DNA of 31,690 nucleotides from JBBTIS01 sp038059855 (GTDB lineage Bacteria; Elusimicrobiota; Elusimicrobia; JACQPE01). Under the pieces are notes generated by a model. It worked only from the letters and a program-made list of their open reading frames with translations, ran no database searches and had not been told where the DNA came from. A program made the position numbers and the translations under genes. Location of the stretch: contig CAYHKQ010000019.1 of NCBI GenBank assembly GCA_964357255.1, forward strand, positions 1 through 31,690, written 5' to 3'. This document shows, piece by piece, positions 22,693 through 31,630 of this stretch. Position 1 is the stretch's first letter. Every line of letters begins with the position of its first letter.

Positions 22693-23376
22693 TTAACTCG
22701 CCAGCGTAAAGGCAAAAACTTTTTTTGCGCCGGCTTCCAGCAGGGCTTTAGCGCACTCCTGTAAAGTCGATCCGCTCGTGACCACGTCATCCACCAACAA
22801 AATTCCTTGATTCTGAAAACACCCGCCCTCTGCCGCGGCAAAGGCTCCGCAAACATTTTTTCTTCGCAGGATTGTTCCTTCCAGGCTCATCTGCGCCTTT
22901 GTAGCGCGCACCCGGCGCAAGGCTCCCGCTTCAACGGGCTTACCCAAAATGGGCGAAAGCCGGCGCGCGATAAGCTCGGCCTGATTAAAACCCCTGCTAT
23001 TGAAACGCCATGCGTGAAGCGGCACGGGAACGATCAAATCAAAAATCTCCCCTAGATTAACGCGCCGAACAAACAAGGACAATGTCTCATCGAGCGCCTC
23101 GATGGCCCAATCCTTGCCTTGGTATTTGATCTTGTGAATCAAAGTCGTTAACGGCTCGCTACCGTAAGGACCCATCGAATAAACCGCCGATAAAACGCCT
23201 TTAGCGCCGGTGAGATAGGCGCGGCCTTCGCACGCCCGAATCAAAGAATCCCGGCACGCCCGGCACAGCGCGCGAGGATTGGCTCTAATCCCGAGATACC
23301 GCTCGCAACCCGGACAAAAAGGCGGAAAGAAAAAATTGAGAAAAATAGGATTAGAATTGAAAAACCACCTGGCCAT
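22693..23376 (-). CDS. comF: ComF-family phosphoribosyltransferase-like protein
   Basis: 227 aa. N-terminal zinc finger with C21, C24, C38 and C41 (CPGCERYLG, CRACRDSL), then the double-wing PRTase fold: PVPLHAWRFNSRGFNQAELIARRLS and the PRPP motif ILLVDDVVTSGSTLQECAKAL at about 192-212. In competent bacteria ComFC helps bring single-stranded DNA into the cytoplasm; in others its role is less defined. Its first 26 bp overlap the 3' end of the SprA-like gene, so translation is coupled. Confidence 0.9.
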   Translation of the reverse strand: MARWFFNSNPIFLNFFFPPFCPGCERYLGIRANPRALCRACRDSLIRACEGRAYLTGAKGVLSAVYSMGPYGSEPLTTLIHKIKYQGKDWAIEALDETLSLFVRRVNLGEIFDLIVPVPLHAWRFNSRGFNQAELIARRLSPILGKPVEAGALRRVRATKAQMSLEGTILRRKNVCGAFAAAEGGCFQNQGILLVDDVVTSGSTLQECAKALLEAGAKKVFAFTLAS

Positions 23377-26300
23377 TGACGGAATAAGTATAGAAATCCT
23401 GGTCGTCGAGCACTCGATTACGAAAATAATTAACCGTCGAGCCGAGGCCCGCCCTTAAATTTTTCCCAATCTCAAAATCGCTGTTAAGATTCCAATTCCA
23501 GTTATCCGTATTCGTCTGCTCGACATTGAGGCTCGATCTCTTGTGATCCAAATTCAATCCTGAAGTTAAGACCACGCGATTGGTAAACGCCAGCCGTTTG
23601 CGTATGAACGGCAGAGCCAGGCCGGCTGGCAGATTAAAATCTCCCCGGACAGAAAACCCGGGAGAAAAAGACCGCTGATCCTGAGTTAATTTTTCCGCCG
23701 CGTCCACGGCCGCGCTGTTGGCATAACCCACCTTGCCCGACAAACGCCAGATATCCCAGTTAAAACCCACTTGCAACGAACTCGTCCTGCCGACGGAGTT
23801 GGCCGTGCGCGCGAGGGTGACAAGATTATACGATGCGCTTTGCGTCTGGCCATAGCTGGCCGTCAGATCGTAGCGTTGCCAAGCGATAAAATGGAAATCG
23901 CTACCCAGGCCCATGTCAAGGCGTTTATCAACATCAACCGTGGCCTGCATGCGCTTGTTGTACCGCGTGGACAAAGAGGCGCTCGACATCCAGCGTTGAG
24001 CGTAGATGAGACGCTCGATGTTGGATAAGGATACCGTCATATCGGGGAAAGCAAGGCTCAGGCTCTTGCGCGAAGTTCCGGTTGTTTCGGTCCTGTCTAT
24101 GGATTTTGAAAAATTATTTGTAACGCTCAAGGTTGACAAGGGATTTTGAGGCCAAATAGCGGCAAAAGGGCTCCAGCGAGAATTCAAGGTCACGGCGTCA
24201 TGCAACGTAAGATTAGTCCGGCGCGCGCCGGCGTTGCTGATTTCCAAGGGTTTTCTCACCCAAAGTTTGCTTGTCGCCCTAAAATCTTTGACGACATTTT
24301 CATAATTGTCGCCGTCGGTAATCTGATAGCTCAGATAATGGCTGAATGTGCGAAAAAGTCTCCAACCTGGCAAAATCCTCGCAAAATCAAAATTCTGGGA
24401 AACTGAAAGCGACGACTGGCGGCTGATATTTTTGATATCGCCGCGAAAAAACCTTTCCGCAATTCCGGGGAGCGTAAAAGAAGAGCTCTCCACTCGATGG
24501 CTTTCCTGGACCGTGCTGGTAAAATTCGCGCTGGGCTCAAGCCAGGAAAAAATCCTGATGCCGGCGTTGAGTCCCGAGGCTTGCGACATAGATTTTGGAT
24601 ATTTTTGAATACTTGTCGTTTCATCTGAAGAAAGGACTTCGCGCGTTTCCTTGACGGTTGAAAGCCTCCAACTGGGAGAAAGGGTTAAGCGGCCGCCGAA
24701 CAATCCCATGGATAATGACGAACCGATCGTGTCGGACACCTCCTTGAGATTGTCCGAACCTTTCATTTGCGCTTCGCGCGGGAAAATAACCTTGGATTGT
24801 CCCCGGCTAAAATTACTGTTCCATGATTGAATAAATCTCATCCTCAAAGGCGCCGGCCAGGAAATCGAAGCGGAATGGGTTTGCGTTTCGTCTTTACGCA
24901 GGATGCTTTTATTGTCCGTCATACTTTTCGCGGTGGACCAAGAAATCGGCGGCAAGAGAAATGTGCTCAAGCTCCCGCTAGCGGCTAGACTTTCTCTTTC
25001 CACTCGGCCCTCGGACAGCTGGGAAACCAAATTCGATGGTCCGGTCTGAATGGCGTTCGGTGTCAAAATCACTTGACGACTCCCGCTGGCAGTAAACGGT
25101 AAAAACGAAAACCGCGTGAAATTAAGATTTCCGCCACGGTGAACCAAGCCTTGGTTGAGCACGGCTTGCCCCGGACTTTCAAAATCCTGGTCGTGCATTT
25201 TATAGTCAAAACCAAAACTCATCCAGCGGGGCACGCTAAAATCCATGGCTAAATATTTCGCCGTCCCTTTTTTTTGACGGGGTTCGAGCAAAATCACGTC
25301 ATCGAACCAAACCTCGCTCGATACCGGCGCGGCTCCGGGAGCCACGGCGATGCCCGCGACGACCTGGGAAACGCCGGAAAGATTAGGGTTGCCTTTTTTA
25401 ACAACCACGCCGCCGAGTTCCTCGTGATTGCCGGGTGTCACGATGTCCACCATTCCGTCCTTGTTGACATCCTCGAGATTAAGCCGGATTAAGTGCCAGG
25501 ATTGAGCGAGATTGGCGTTGGACAACGGAATCTGGTATTCATAATTATCATTGGCCGATCCGAACTGAAAGAAGAATGACGTTCCGGAAGCCAAGGGCGC
25601 CGGAGGTCCATAAAGAAAAAATGCCAGGACCTTGTGGGATTGAAAATTGACCGGCCTGGTAAATGACAATCGCGTGCCGGCGGTTCCCGGCGAGGCGCCC
25701 GATGCCGTCAATCCGGAAAAAGAGAGCCTGATGGCTTGTTCGCGCCGCCGTCGCGCCGATTGATTTGTCAACGCCGACTGCTGATTGCTATAAAGCTCGT
25801 CATACAAAGAGGCCACTTCGCCCCCTGCCAAGTAGAGCGGGAGATAGCCCGCATCATCAACATTATTGATAGGCCCAACCCGAAACACGCCGCCGATGCC
25901 GCTCAATGCCGGGCGTTCCCAACGATTTCCCGTGGCGCTAATTTTAGCGATGCGCAAGACGCCGGACGTACGGCCGCCGGGTTTTTTAGTCAGGGTGATT
26001 CTCAAGGTTTTGATGCTTGCCCATTGATTTTGATTAGCCGAGTTCACGCCCAATGGCGCCGAGGTCGTAATCCATTGATCAAAATTCAACGCGCTGGCGC
26101 TCGAACCGGAAACCAGCCCAAAACGACCGCCGGCCGCCGGATCATCGGGATCGAGCCGGCCATTTTTGTCCAAGTCCTCGGAATCCAGACGGCCGTTATT
26201 CGCGCCCACCTGAATCACGGAACCATCGGGATTATTGTACATCCAACCGATATCCTCTCCAAAGTTGAGTCCCCCGTCATGGTTTAAGTCCTCTGTGTCA

Positions 26301-28708
26301 AGAATGCCGTCGCCATCAGAATCTTCGCTGATTTTTCCAAGCTGAATACTGATGTCCGGAGCATCGTCGGACGTGGTATCTGCGATCAGGGTCATATCCA
26401 AAAAGTCCTTATTGGAAAAATCAAGGCCCATCGGCGAAAAAACATAAGCGATGCTGGCCGATGAAGAAGAAGAAAGGTCGTAGTCAACCCTCAAGACTTG
26501 TTGCGTATCGCTCTCGAGCGCGTTGGCGCCCGGATAAATCGTTTTGACTTTTTCAATTTCAGCCGTCATGTTCATGACGCCGTAGCGGACCGGTTCACCC
26601 GAGGGGTTGGCCGCCGTGAGCCAAAACGACGGATGGAGTTGGGCCGTATCTTCGATTTTGATTCCTTCCATGGATTCAACGAGCGCCTTATTGAACGTAT
26701 TGGGATTCCTGACGCTTTGAGCGATCTCGCCGCGAATACTGCTCGTTATCGGCAACAGCGGCAAACGCAAATTCTCCATGCGCACGTCACCCTCGACAAT
26801 GTTGTAACTCGTCGGCAGGCTTCGCACGTCAGGGATGTTCGCAGGCTTGGCCGCTTGTTGCAGTAAAAAGGTGCTCCCCATGGACAATCGAGAAAATGAA
26901 AATCCAAGCAGTCTCACGTCCCGGAGCAAATCAATTTCGCCCCGGCTGGCTAGAAGAGTCTCGGCCAACTGGGCGCCGAAGGGGGCCACCTCGTAAGTCA
27001 CCTCAATCTCCGTTTGAGGGGCAATGGTTTCAGGCCGAAGAAAAGTTAAAAATCCGGAATCATAATCAATAAAATAATCCAAGTCGCGGGTCAACATCTG
27101 GCCGTCCTTGTAAAGTTTCTCCGACTGGATGACGATGTTAGGCTGTAAAATGTACGTTTTAAGGACAGAGCGAATTTCATAGTAAAAAATGTACTTAGAT
27201 ACCGGGCTCGCCAAATAAAGGTCCGAGTCGGGAATTTGGCTGATTAGTTGAAAAGAGCCTTCCTCGAAATCCACCTGAATTTGGCCGGGGTACATTACGC
27301 CCAGGGCATCCGACACCTCCTTTCGACTGCCCTTTTCAAGGAGCTTGAGAATAAAATTACCCTTGCCGTCGTCACGCATGATTTTATTGCGGCCGAAAGA
27401 ATAAAATGTTTTAAGTTCTCTGCGGTAGCCGGTTTCCGTTGCGGCGTCAGCGATTGCCAAATCGTTGTCCGTTTTAAGCAACTTGGGCTTGCCCGATCCC
27501 GAGAGATTCGAAAGCCTGGCTCCGTCAGCGGCCGTATAGTCCACGGCGATCACAAAGTTAGAGGATTGCTGGCGAATAAACCGGATAATGCCCTTTTGAT
27601 GATCCACCACGTAATCAACGCCGGCCAGAAGTAAATCCATTTTTCCCGTATACGTGGAAGCGGATTGCGCAAAATCCTCGGCCGTAATATTCGCCGAAGC
27701 CGCGTCATTATTCGGATTCTTGTCATCCCGCCAAACCGCCACGCTACCGGATTTAATGGGCAAATGGGCGCTGGAAAAAGCGATGTTGTAATACGTCCGC
27801 CGGATATAATCCGTGTCCCTAATATCGCCGCTTTGAAATTGATTCTGACCGGTAAAACGTTTGATGGCAAACTGGCCCTTGGTTTGAGAACCCACCACCA
27901 TCAAGCGGGCCCGCTTGAAGTCAAAATCGCCTTTGATGCCGAAGAGCTGTTTGGAATAGGAAGTAAATTGCGTTTGAGGCAAATTAAGCGTGATGTCACC
28001 GAAAGAAATTTCCTTGACCGCCTCGCCGGCGGCTCCGCGATAGACGATTGAAATATCCCTTTTGTTTTCCTTGGTATCGTCATAATCAACGTTAACCGCC
28101 ACCCGATCGCTGACACTGCCGGAAATACGAAGCTGTAATTCCTGGCGAAGATCAAAGGTGGAGCGAGGGTTGATTCTTGGACGAAGGGGATTGGCCGGAT
28201 TCAAAAACTTCTTATTTTGGATATTGAGCGCGATCAACTTTCTTCCCACAATGGAAATCTTTCCCTCCCAGGACGGAATTTCCAACTCAGGCGGTCTGGG
28301 TTTAGGCGGCGCCAAGATGGCGGCCAAATTAACAGGAGTAGTCAGACGCTCGGCGATCCTGAACTCGTCCGCTTCAAAGGAACCCAACGACTTGGCTCCG
28401 CTCTCAAGCGAAGACTTCGACTGACGGTAGAGGGCGTGGCGCAGACGAAAAGGTTTGTAATTCACGATAAACTGCTCCCAGGAAATTTCAACGTTGCGCG
28501 CGTCCTCGTCTTCGTCGGCTTTTAAGCTCGGCAAAATAGACTCGTGCGGCTGTCTGGGAAGTATCAAGAGCGTTGAACCTGGAGAAAGAAGGCGCTCGGC
28601 TTCTCGAACCAGCCAGGGATCTTCAAAATGAGTCCCCTTGGCCATTTTAGCGGCCATCAAAATAACGCTCATCAAAACAACTGCCCGACGAAAACGCTTA
28701 AAGCGCAA
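23351..28708 (-). CDS. Giant SprA-like outer-membrane protein
   Basis: About 1785 aa. The start is placed at TTG 28708, where GGAGGGGG lies 6 nt upstream and a signal peptide begins (MRFKRFRRAVVLMSVILMAA); the frame is open 30 codons further to another TTG without a ribosome site. N-terminal third resembles SprA of the type 9 secretion system: VSDRVAVNVDYDDTKENKRD, EISFGDITLNLPQTQFTSYS, LFGIKGDFDFKRARLMVVGS, GVDYVVDHQKGIIRFI and DLDYFIDYDSGFLTF. A calcium-binding-like stretch DSDGDGILDTEDLNHDG lies near residue 795. The C-terminal half is made of alternating strands and ends VNGQVVFQF, as in barrel proteins. In Bacteroidota SprA is a 36-strand translocon of about 2400 aa; the shorter length and absent T9SS genes here leave the function open. 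Annotation as SprA is by motif, not search. Confidence 0.75.
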   Translation of the reverse strand: MRFKRFRRAVVLMSVILMAAKMAKGTHFEDPWLVREAERLLSPGSTLLILPRQPHESILPSLKADEDEDARNVEISWEQFIVNYKPFRLRHALYRQSKSSLESGAKSLGSFEADEFRIAERLTTPVNLAAILAPPKPRPPELEIPSWEGKISIVGRKLIALNIQNKKFLNPANPLRPRINPRSTFDLRQELQLRISGSVSDRVAVNVDYDDTKENKRDISIVYRGAAGEAVKEISFGDITLNLPQTQFTSYSKQLFGIKGDFDFKRARLMVVGSQTKGQFAIKRFTGQNQFQSGDIRDTDYIRRTYYNIAFSSAHLPIKSGSVAVWRDDKNPNNDAASANITAEDFAQSASTYTGKMDLLLAGVDYVVDHQKGIIRFIRQQSSNFVIAVDYTAADGARLSNLSGSGKPKLLKTDNDLAIADAATETGYRRELKTFYSFGRNKIMRDDGKGNFILKLLEKGSRKEVSDALGVMYPGQIQVDFEEGSFQLISQIPDSDLYLASPVSKYIFYYEIRSVLKTYILQPNIVIQSEKLYKDGQMLTRDLDYFIDYDSGFLTFLRPETIAPQTEIEVTYEVAPFGAQLAETLLASRGEIDLLRDVRLLGFSFSRLSMGSTFLLQQAAKPANIPDVRSLPTSYNIVEGDVRMENLRLPLLPITSSIRGEIAQSVRNPNTFNKALVESMEGIKIEDTAQLHPSFWLTAANPSGEPVRYGVMNMTAEIEKVKTIYPGANALESDTQQVLRVDYDLSSSSSASIAYVFSPMGLDFSNKDFLDMTLIADTTSDDAPDISIQLGKISEDSDGDGILDTEDLNHDGGLNFGEDIGWMYNNPDGSVIQVGANNGRLDSEDLDKNGRLDPDDPAAGGRFGLVSGSSASALNFDQWITTSAPLGVNSANQNQWASIKTLRITLTKKPGGRTSGVLRIAKISATGNRWERPALSGIGGVFRVGPINNVDDAGYLPLYLAGGEVASLYDELYSNQQSALTNQSARRRREQAIRLSFSGLTASGASPGTAGTRLSFTRPVNFQSHKVLAFFLYGPPAPLASGTSFFFQFGSANDNYEYQIPLSNANLAQSWHLIRLNLEDVNKDGMVDIVTPGNHEELGGVVVKKGNPNLSGVSQVVAGIAVAPGAAPVSSEVWFDDVILLEPRQKKGTAKYLAMDFSVPRWMSFGFDYKMHDQDFESPGQAVLNQGLVHRGGNLNFTRFSFLPFTASGSRQVILTPNAIQTGPSNLVSQLSEGRVERESLAASGSLSTFLLPPISWSTAKSMTDNKSILRKDETQTHSASISWPAPLRMRFIQSWNSNFSRGQSKVIFPREAQMKGSDNLKEVSDTIGSSLSMGLFGGRLTLSPSWRLSTVKETREVLSSDETTSIQKYPKSMSQASGLNAGIRIFSWLEPSANFTSTVQESHRVESSSFTLPGIAERFFRGDIKNISRQSSLSVSQNFDFARILPGWRLFRTFSHYLSYQITDGDNYENVVKDFRATSKLWVRKPLEISNAGARRTNLTLHDAVTLNSRWSPFAAIWPQNPLSTLSVTNNFSKSIDRTETTGTSRKSLSLAFPDMTVSLSNIERLIYAQRWMSSASLSTRYNKRMQATVDVDKRLDMGLGSDFHFIAWQRYDLTASYGQTQSASYNLVTLARTANSVGRTSSLQVGFNWDIWRLSGKVGYANSAAVDAAEKLTQDQRSFSPGFSVRGDFNLPAGLALPFIRKRLAFTNRVVLTSGLNLDHKRSSLNVEQTNTDNWNWNLNSDFEIGKNLRAGLGSTVNYFRNRVLDDQDFYTYSVNGQVVFQF

Positions 28709-28710
28709 AT

Positions 28711-28760
28711 TCCCCCTCCGGAAATTCCCTAATGAATTTCCCAACGAATTCCCTATGGAA
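28711..28760 (-). repeat. Short GGGAAWTTC-type repeats in the SprA-like gene leader
   Basis: On the minus strand GGGAATTCGTT, GGGAAATTCATTA and GGGAATTTCC follow each other, ending at the GGAGGGGG ribosome site. Together with the 28761-28853 gap, this 145-bp region must hold the divergent promoters for the SprA-like gene and lptF. It is AT-rich near 28800-28840 (ATAATATTTAAAT), but I cannot pick a specific promoter. Confidence 0.45.
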
Positions 28761-28853
28761 TACCTGCGTCTACAACAATTCTTACCCCTAAAATTCAAAA
28801 AAGCAATAAAATAATATTTAAATCGCTTTTTATTTATGAAACAAACGAATTAA

Positions 28854-29981
28854 ATGCATCTTTTCCTATGGGCCTTCTTCCGAGAATTCCTAAGCAACTG
28901 CTTGCTTGGGACCGGCATTTTCAGCCTGTTCTTTTTCTTTGGGGAGTCCTCCCGCCTGCTTGAACTCGCCCTGCTCGTGTCAGGACAAAGGACCGCTGTT
29001 TTCTTGCGCTCGCTGTGTTTTCTTTACGCCAAATACTGGCTCAGCGTAAGTGGATTCATTGTCCCGATGGCCATGCTTTTCGGCGTTGCGCTGACCATCT
29101 CGCGCATGCAAGAGGACAGGGAGCTCTTAGCCATGGCAAGCCTTGGCGCGGCCATCCACCGCTCGCTGACCTTTGTCGCCCTGCTCTTAGGATGCGTCGC
29201 AAGTTATCTAATGGCGCCTCTAATTCATGAAATAATTCCAAAAACAAAACTATCCATCAAATCCTTCGCTTACGAAGGCACCCGCCTCGATAACAATTTC
29301 CACATTGAACCAAAAACCTGGATTGATTTGACCAATGCCCAAATCTACGCCGCCTCGGTCCACGGCAACAAAATGGAGGACGTCGTTATTTACGCCCGGC
29401 GCTCGGACGGCGGCGAAGGCGATACGCGCGCGGATGCTCTCTATAAAGTCACCGGGGAAAAAGCCTCCTATCAAATCGCCGTTTCAACCGCCCTCAACGC
29501 GCCGCGGCCCCAAGCGCAACTCCTGCTCAACATCGAACGCGGGCATCTGGAATATCCCGATCGGCTCAAATCAGGAAATACGACCATTTGCCGGTTCCAA
29601 ACCTATGAAAATTCCATCCCCTTGCGCATCGAATCCACCCCGGAACCCGGCGTGCGGGAATACACCAGTTCAGAACTGCGCCGAAAAATTTTGGCGTGGG
29701 CCCAAGACTATGAGGAAAATCAAAAAAATCTCTCCGCGGCCAAAACAGAAATCAGCACAAGAGGAACGCTCGCCCTGAGCCCCATCAGCTTAACCCTGAT
29801 CTCGAGCATAATAACCCTGCGTCTCGATAAAAAATCAAAAGGCTTCGGATTTGGTCTTTCCCTGGCCCTTCTAGGCTCTTACTGGATTGTTTTGGTTCTG
29901 GCTTCCACCGTCGGCATGCCGGGAATCGCCAATCCGCTTTATATCGGACTTGGATTATTTTTGAATTCTCTCATCAAATGA
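28854..29981 (+). CDS. lptF: LPS export permease LptF
   Basis: 375 aa YjgP/YjgQ-family inner-membrane protein. With LptG and the LptB ATPase it extracts lipopolysaccharide and feeds it to the LptC-A-D bridge. Six helices in a 3+3 arrangement flank a periplasmic beta-jellyroll (about residues 130-265, with ITLR-type strands VVIYARRSDGGEG and QLLLNIERGHLEYP). Family signatures SRMQEDRELLAMASLGAAI and RGTLALSPISLTLISSIITLRL are present. Its last 4 bp overlap the lptG start. No strong Shine-Dalgarno. Which of the two is F or G is assigned by order only. Confidence 0.88.
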   Translation: MHLFLWAFFREFLSNCLLGTGIFSLFFFFGESSRLLELALLVSGQRTAVFLRSLCFLYAKYWLSVSGFIVPMAMLFGVALTISRMQEDRELLAMASLGAAIHRSLTFVALLLGCVASYLMAPLIHEIIPKTKLSIKSFAYEGTRLDNNFHIEPKTWIDLTNAQIYAASVHGNKMEDVVIYARRSDGGEGDTRADALYKVTGEKASYQIAVSTALNAPRPQAQLLLNIERGHLEYPDRLKSGNTTICRFQTYENSIPLRIESTPEPGVREYTSSELRRKILAWAQDYEENQKNLSAAKTEISTRGTLALSPISLTLISSIITLRLDKKSKGFGFGLSLALLGSYWIVLVLASTVGMPGIANPLYIGLGLFLNSLIK

Positions 29982-31099
29982 CGAAAGATTCGCTGATCTA
30001 TGATCGCCTTCTTTTAAAAAATCTATTGATTCAACTTTTGTACTGGTCGGGATTTTTCGGAGTCCTGTTTACGACCAGCACTTTTTTGGAACGGCTCGAT
30101 ACATTCGTCAGCAATCAAGCGACGTCCGTCCAAATAGCCAATTACCTTTTTCGGCAACTACCTTATTGGCTTTGGCGCTCGGCCCCCCTGGCCTTTTTGG
30201 GAGCCTGCTTGACCGTCCTCGATAACGCGGCGCGAACGGGCGAATTGACGGCGCTCGAGAGCCTGGGCCGCTCGCGATACCGGATTTGCGCGCCACTGTT
30301 CGCCGGGGCCCTGGCCCTGGGCATCTTAGGCGCTTGCGGCGCCGAATCCCGCGCGCCGCTTTTTTTCAGACAAGCCCGCGATTACCTAAATACCCGCGTC
30401 AAAAAAAAGAAACAGCAAACCGGTCCGCTGATTAATTTCGTGGCCAAGGCCGGCGAAGGGCGCTATTATGCCTTCGCCGAATTAGCGCCGGACGAAAACC
30501 GGTTCTCCGGTTTTTGGATGGACGAATGGGACGGCCCCCGGCATGTCAAAGAAGTCTTCGCCAAGAGCGGATGGTACGACCACCAACGCAATTCTTGGGT
30601 CCTGCAAGAGGCGGCTGAACGCCGGTATCCCAAACAAGGAGGATCCGACTTTTCTCCCCAGGGAGTGCGCCTTCGCGTTGTTCCGCAATTGACGCTCAAT
30701 CTGCCGGAAACCCCGCAAAGCCTCCTGCCAAATTCGCTCTATCTCGACGAAATGACGATTGGGGAAATCCGGGCACAGCTCAAACTGCTCAAGCAAAGAG
30801 GTCTGGCCCACCGGAATTTTTTAAGCGAATATCACCATCGCCGGGCCTTGCCGGCCGCGTTTTTCTTAATGGCCATCGCCGCGGCCACCGTGATCTCCGT
30901 CCTGCCCAAAAAAATCTTCAAAGGCAAGCTGGTGCTGTTTGGAATTACAATCGCGGTAGGTTTGGCTTATTGGTTTAGCCTGAGCTTATCCAAAACCCTG
31001 GCCAATTACGGGGTGATTGATCCTGTCCGGGCCGCCTGGATCCCCCACGCCGCCTGGGCAACGCTGGCAATCCTCGTGCGCCTGATCAGGCCGTTTTAG
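29978..31099 (+). CDS. lptG: LPS export permease LptG
   Basis: 373 aa, second YjgP/YjgQ-family permease. N-terminal helices (LLIQLLYWSGFFGVLFTTSTFL; LPYWLWRSAPLAFLGACLTVL) with the coupling-type segment NAARTGELTALESLGRSRYRI, a periplasmic jellyroll of about 150 residues (FVAKAGEGRYYAFAELAPDENRFSGFWMDEW), and C-terminal helices (LPAAFFLMAIAAATVISVLP; LVLFGITIAVGLAYWFSLSLS). ATGA overlap with lptF. LptB, LptA and LptC are not in the window. Presence of both permeases is strong evidence for an LPS-bearing outer membrane. Confidence 0.88.
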   Translation: MTKDSLIYDRLLLKNLLIQLLYWSGFFGVLFTTSTFLERLDTFVSNQATSVQIANYLFRQLPYWLWRSAPLAFLGACLTVLDNAARTGELTALESLGRSRYRICAPLFAGALALGILGACGAESRAPLFFRQARDYLNTRVKKKKQQTGPLINFVAKAGEGRYYAFAELAPDENRFSGFWMDEWDGPRHVKEVFAKSGWYDHQRNSWVLQEAAERRYPKQGGSDFSPQGVRLRVVPQLTLNLPETPQSLLPNSLYLDEMTIGEIRAQLKLLKQRGLAHRNFLSEYHHRRALPAAFFLMAIAAATVISVLPKKIFKGKLVLFGITIAVGLAYWFSLSLSKTLANYGVIDPVRAAWIPHAAWATLAILVRLIRPF

Positions 31100-31103
31100 G
31101 ACA

Positions 31104-31129
31104 ATTTGGGCCAAGGCTTCGGCCCAAAT
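31104..31129 (+). terminator. Stem-loop after lptG
   Basis: ATTTGGGCC (31104-31112) pairs perfectly with GGCCCAAAT (31121-31129) around an 8-nt loop, 5 bp past the lptG stop. No T-run follows, so termination by it is uncertain. Confidence 0.45.
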
Positions 31130-31304
31130 ACGCACTTGCATCCAATGACACCGATTTTGACGGCAAAATGGCACAGATCTGGCACAAATAAGACAAAGAT
31201 TTATTGGCCGGATTCAATGCCTTCACCGCTCACCAAAACTGACCCTGGGCCCTGTTCCTCGTTGAAATTTTTAGATATCCCTGCTACGCTTTACTGGTAT
31301 TCCC
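31130..31304. other. Non-coding stretch, nothing recognised
   Basis: Between the lptG hairpin and the AT-rich ORF I see no convincing gene, promoter or RNA. An open frame of 72 codons exists at 31106-31324 but has no ribosome site and overlaps the hairpin. Confidence 0.4.
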
Positions 31305-31535
31305 ATGACACATCCTGGCGATGAGTCCTTGAAAAAAATTGGTGATAAAATAAAAATTAGAAACGAAAAAATAAGAAAAGAAACGGTAGTCGCCATTCTG
31401 CAAGATGACAAAGCGGTAATGAGGCTTCTGGTCCAAAAAAAAATTGCCCAATACGATCAATACATGGTAGGTTGCGGTATCACATCGTTTTTAAGCTTTA
31501 CCGGGCATGGTAGCCACCCTTTCGGAAGGATCTAG
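31305..31535 (+). CDS. Possible truncated AT-rich ORF, unknown
   Basis: 76 codons. Residues 1-58 (MTHPGDESLKKIGDKIKIRN..., then RKETVVAILQDDKAVMRLLVQ) are Lys-rich and look like plausible coding sequence, with composition clearly more AT-rich than the neighbours. The C-terminal residues come from the repeat array starting at 31509, so a gene may have been cut by it. No Shine-Dalgarno. No family recognised. Confidence 0.3.
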   Translation: MTHPGDESLKKIGDKIKIRNEKIRKETVVAILQDDKAVMRLLVQKKIAQYDQYMVGCGITSFLSFTGHGSHPFGRI

Positions 31536-31630
31536 AAAGTGGCTACCTTCCGGCCGAAATGGGTGGCTACCATGTTCCGAAATGGGTGGCTACCATGCCG
31601 CCGAAATGGGTGGCTACTTTGGGCCGAAAA
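31509..31630. repeat. 23-24-bp direct-repeat array with an inverted leading copy, insertion-sequence-like end
   Basis: The unit CCGAAATGGGTGGCTAC recurs at 31554, 31577 and 31601, with partial CCGAAAA at 31624 and a degenerate copy AAAGTGGCTACCTTCCGG at 31536. GGTAGCCACCCTTTCGG (31509-31525) is an inverted copy. Multiple GTGGCTAC-type terminal repeats are typical of IS21-family ends, whose istA would lie just past the window edge. No transposase is visible here, so the family is a guess. Confidence 0.55.

Noticed and set aside
22315..22709. Open frames across the tandem repeat, including an N-terminal extension of GAPDH
   Set aside because: They arise from stop-poor GC-rich repeat sequence; the 148-bp unit shifts frame and GAPDH clearly begins at 22314.
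31554..31624. CRISPR-like array
   Set aside because: The 23-24-bp units are contiguous, without spacers.
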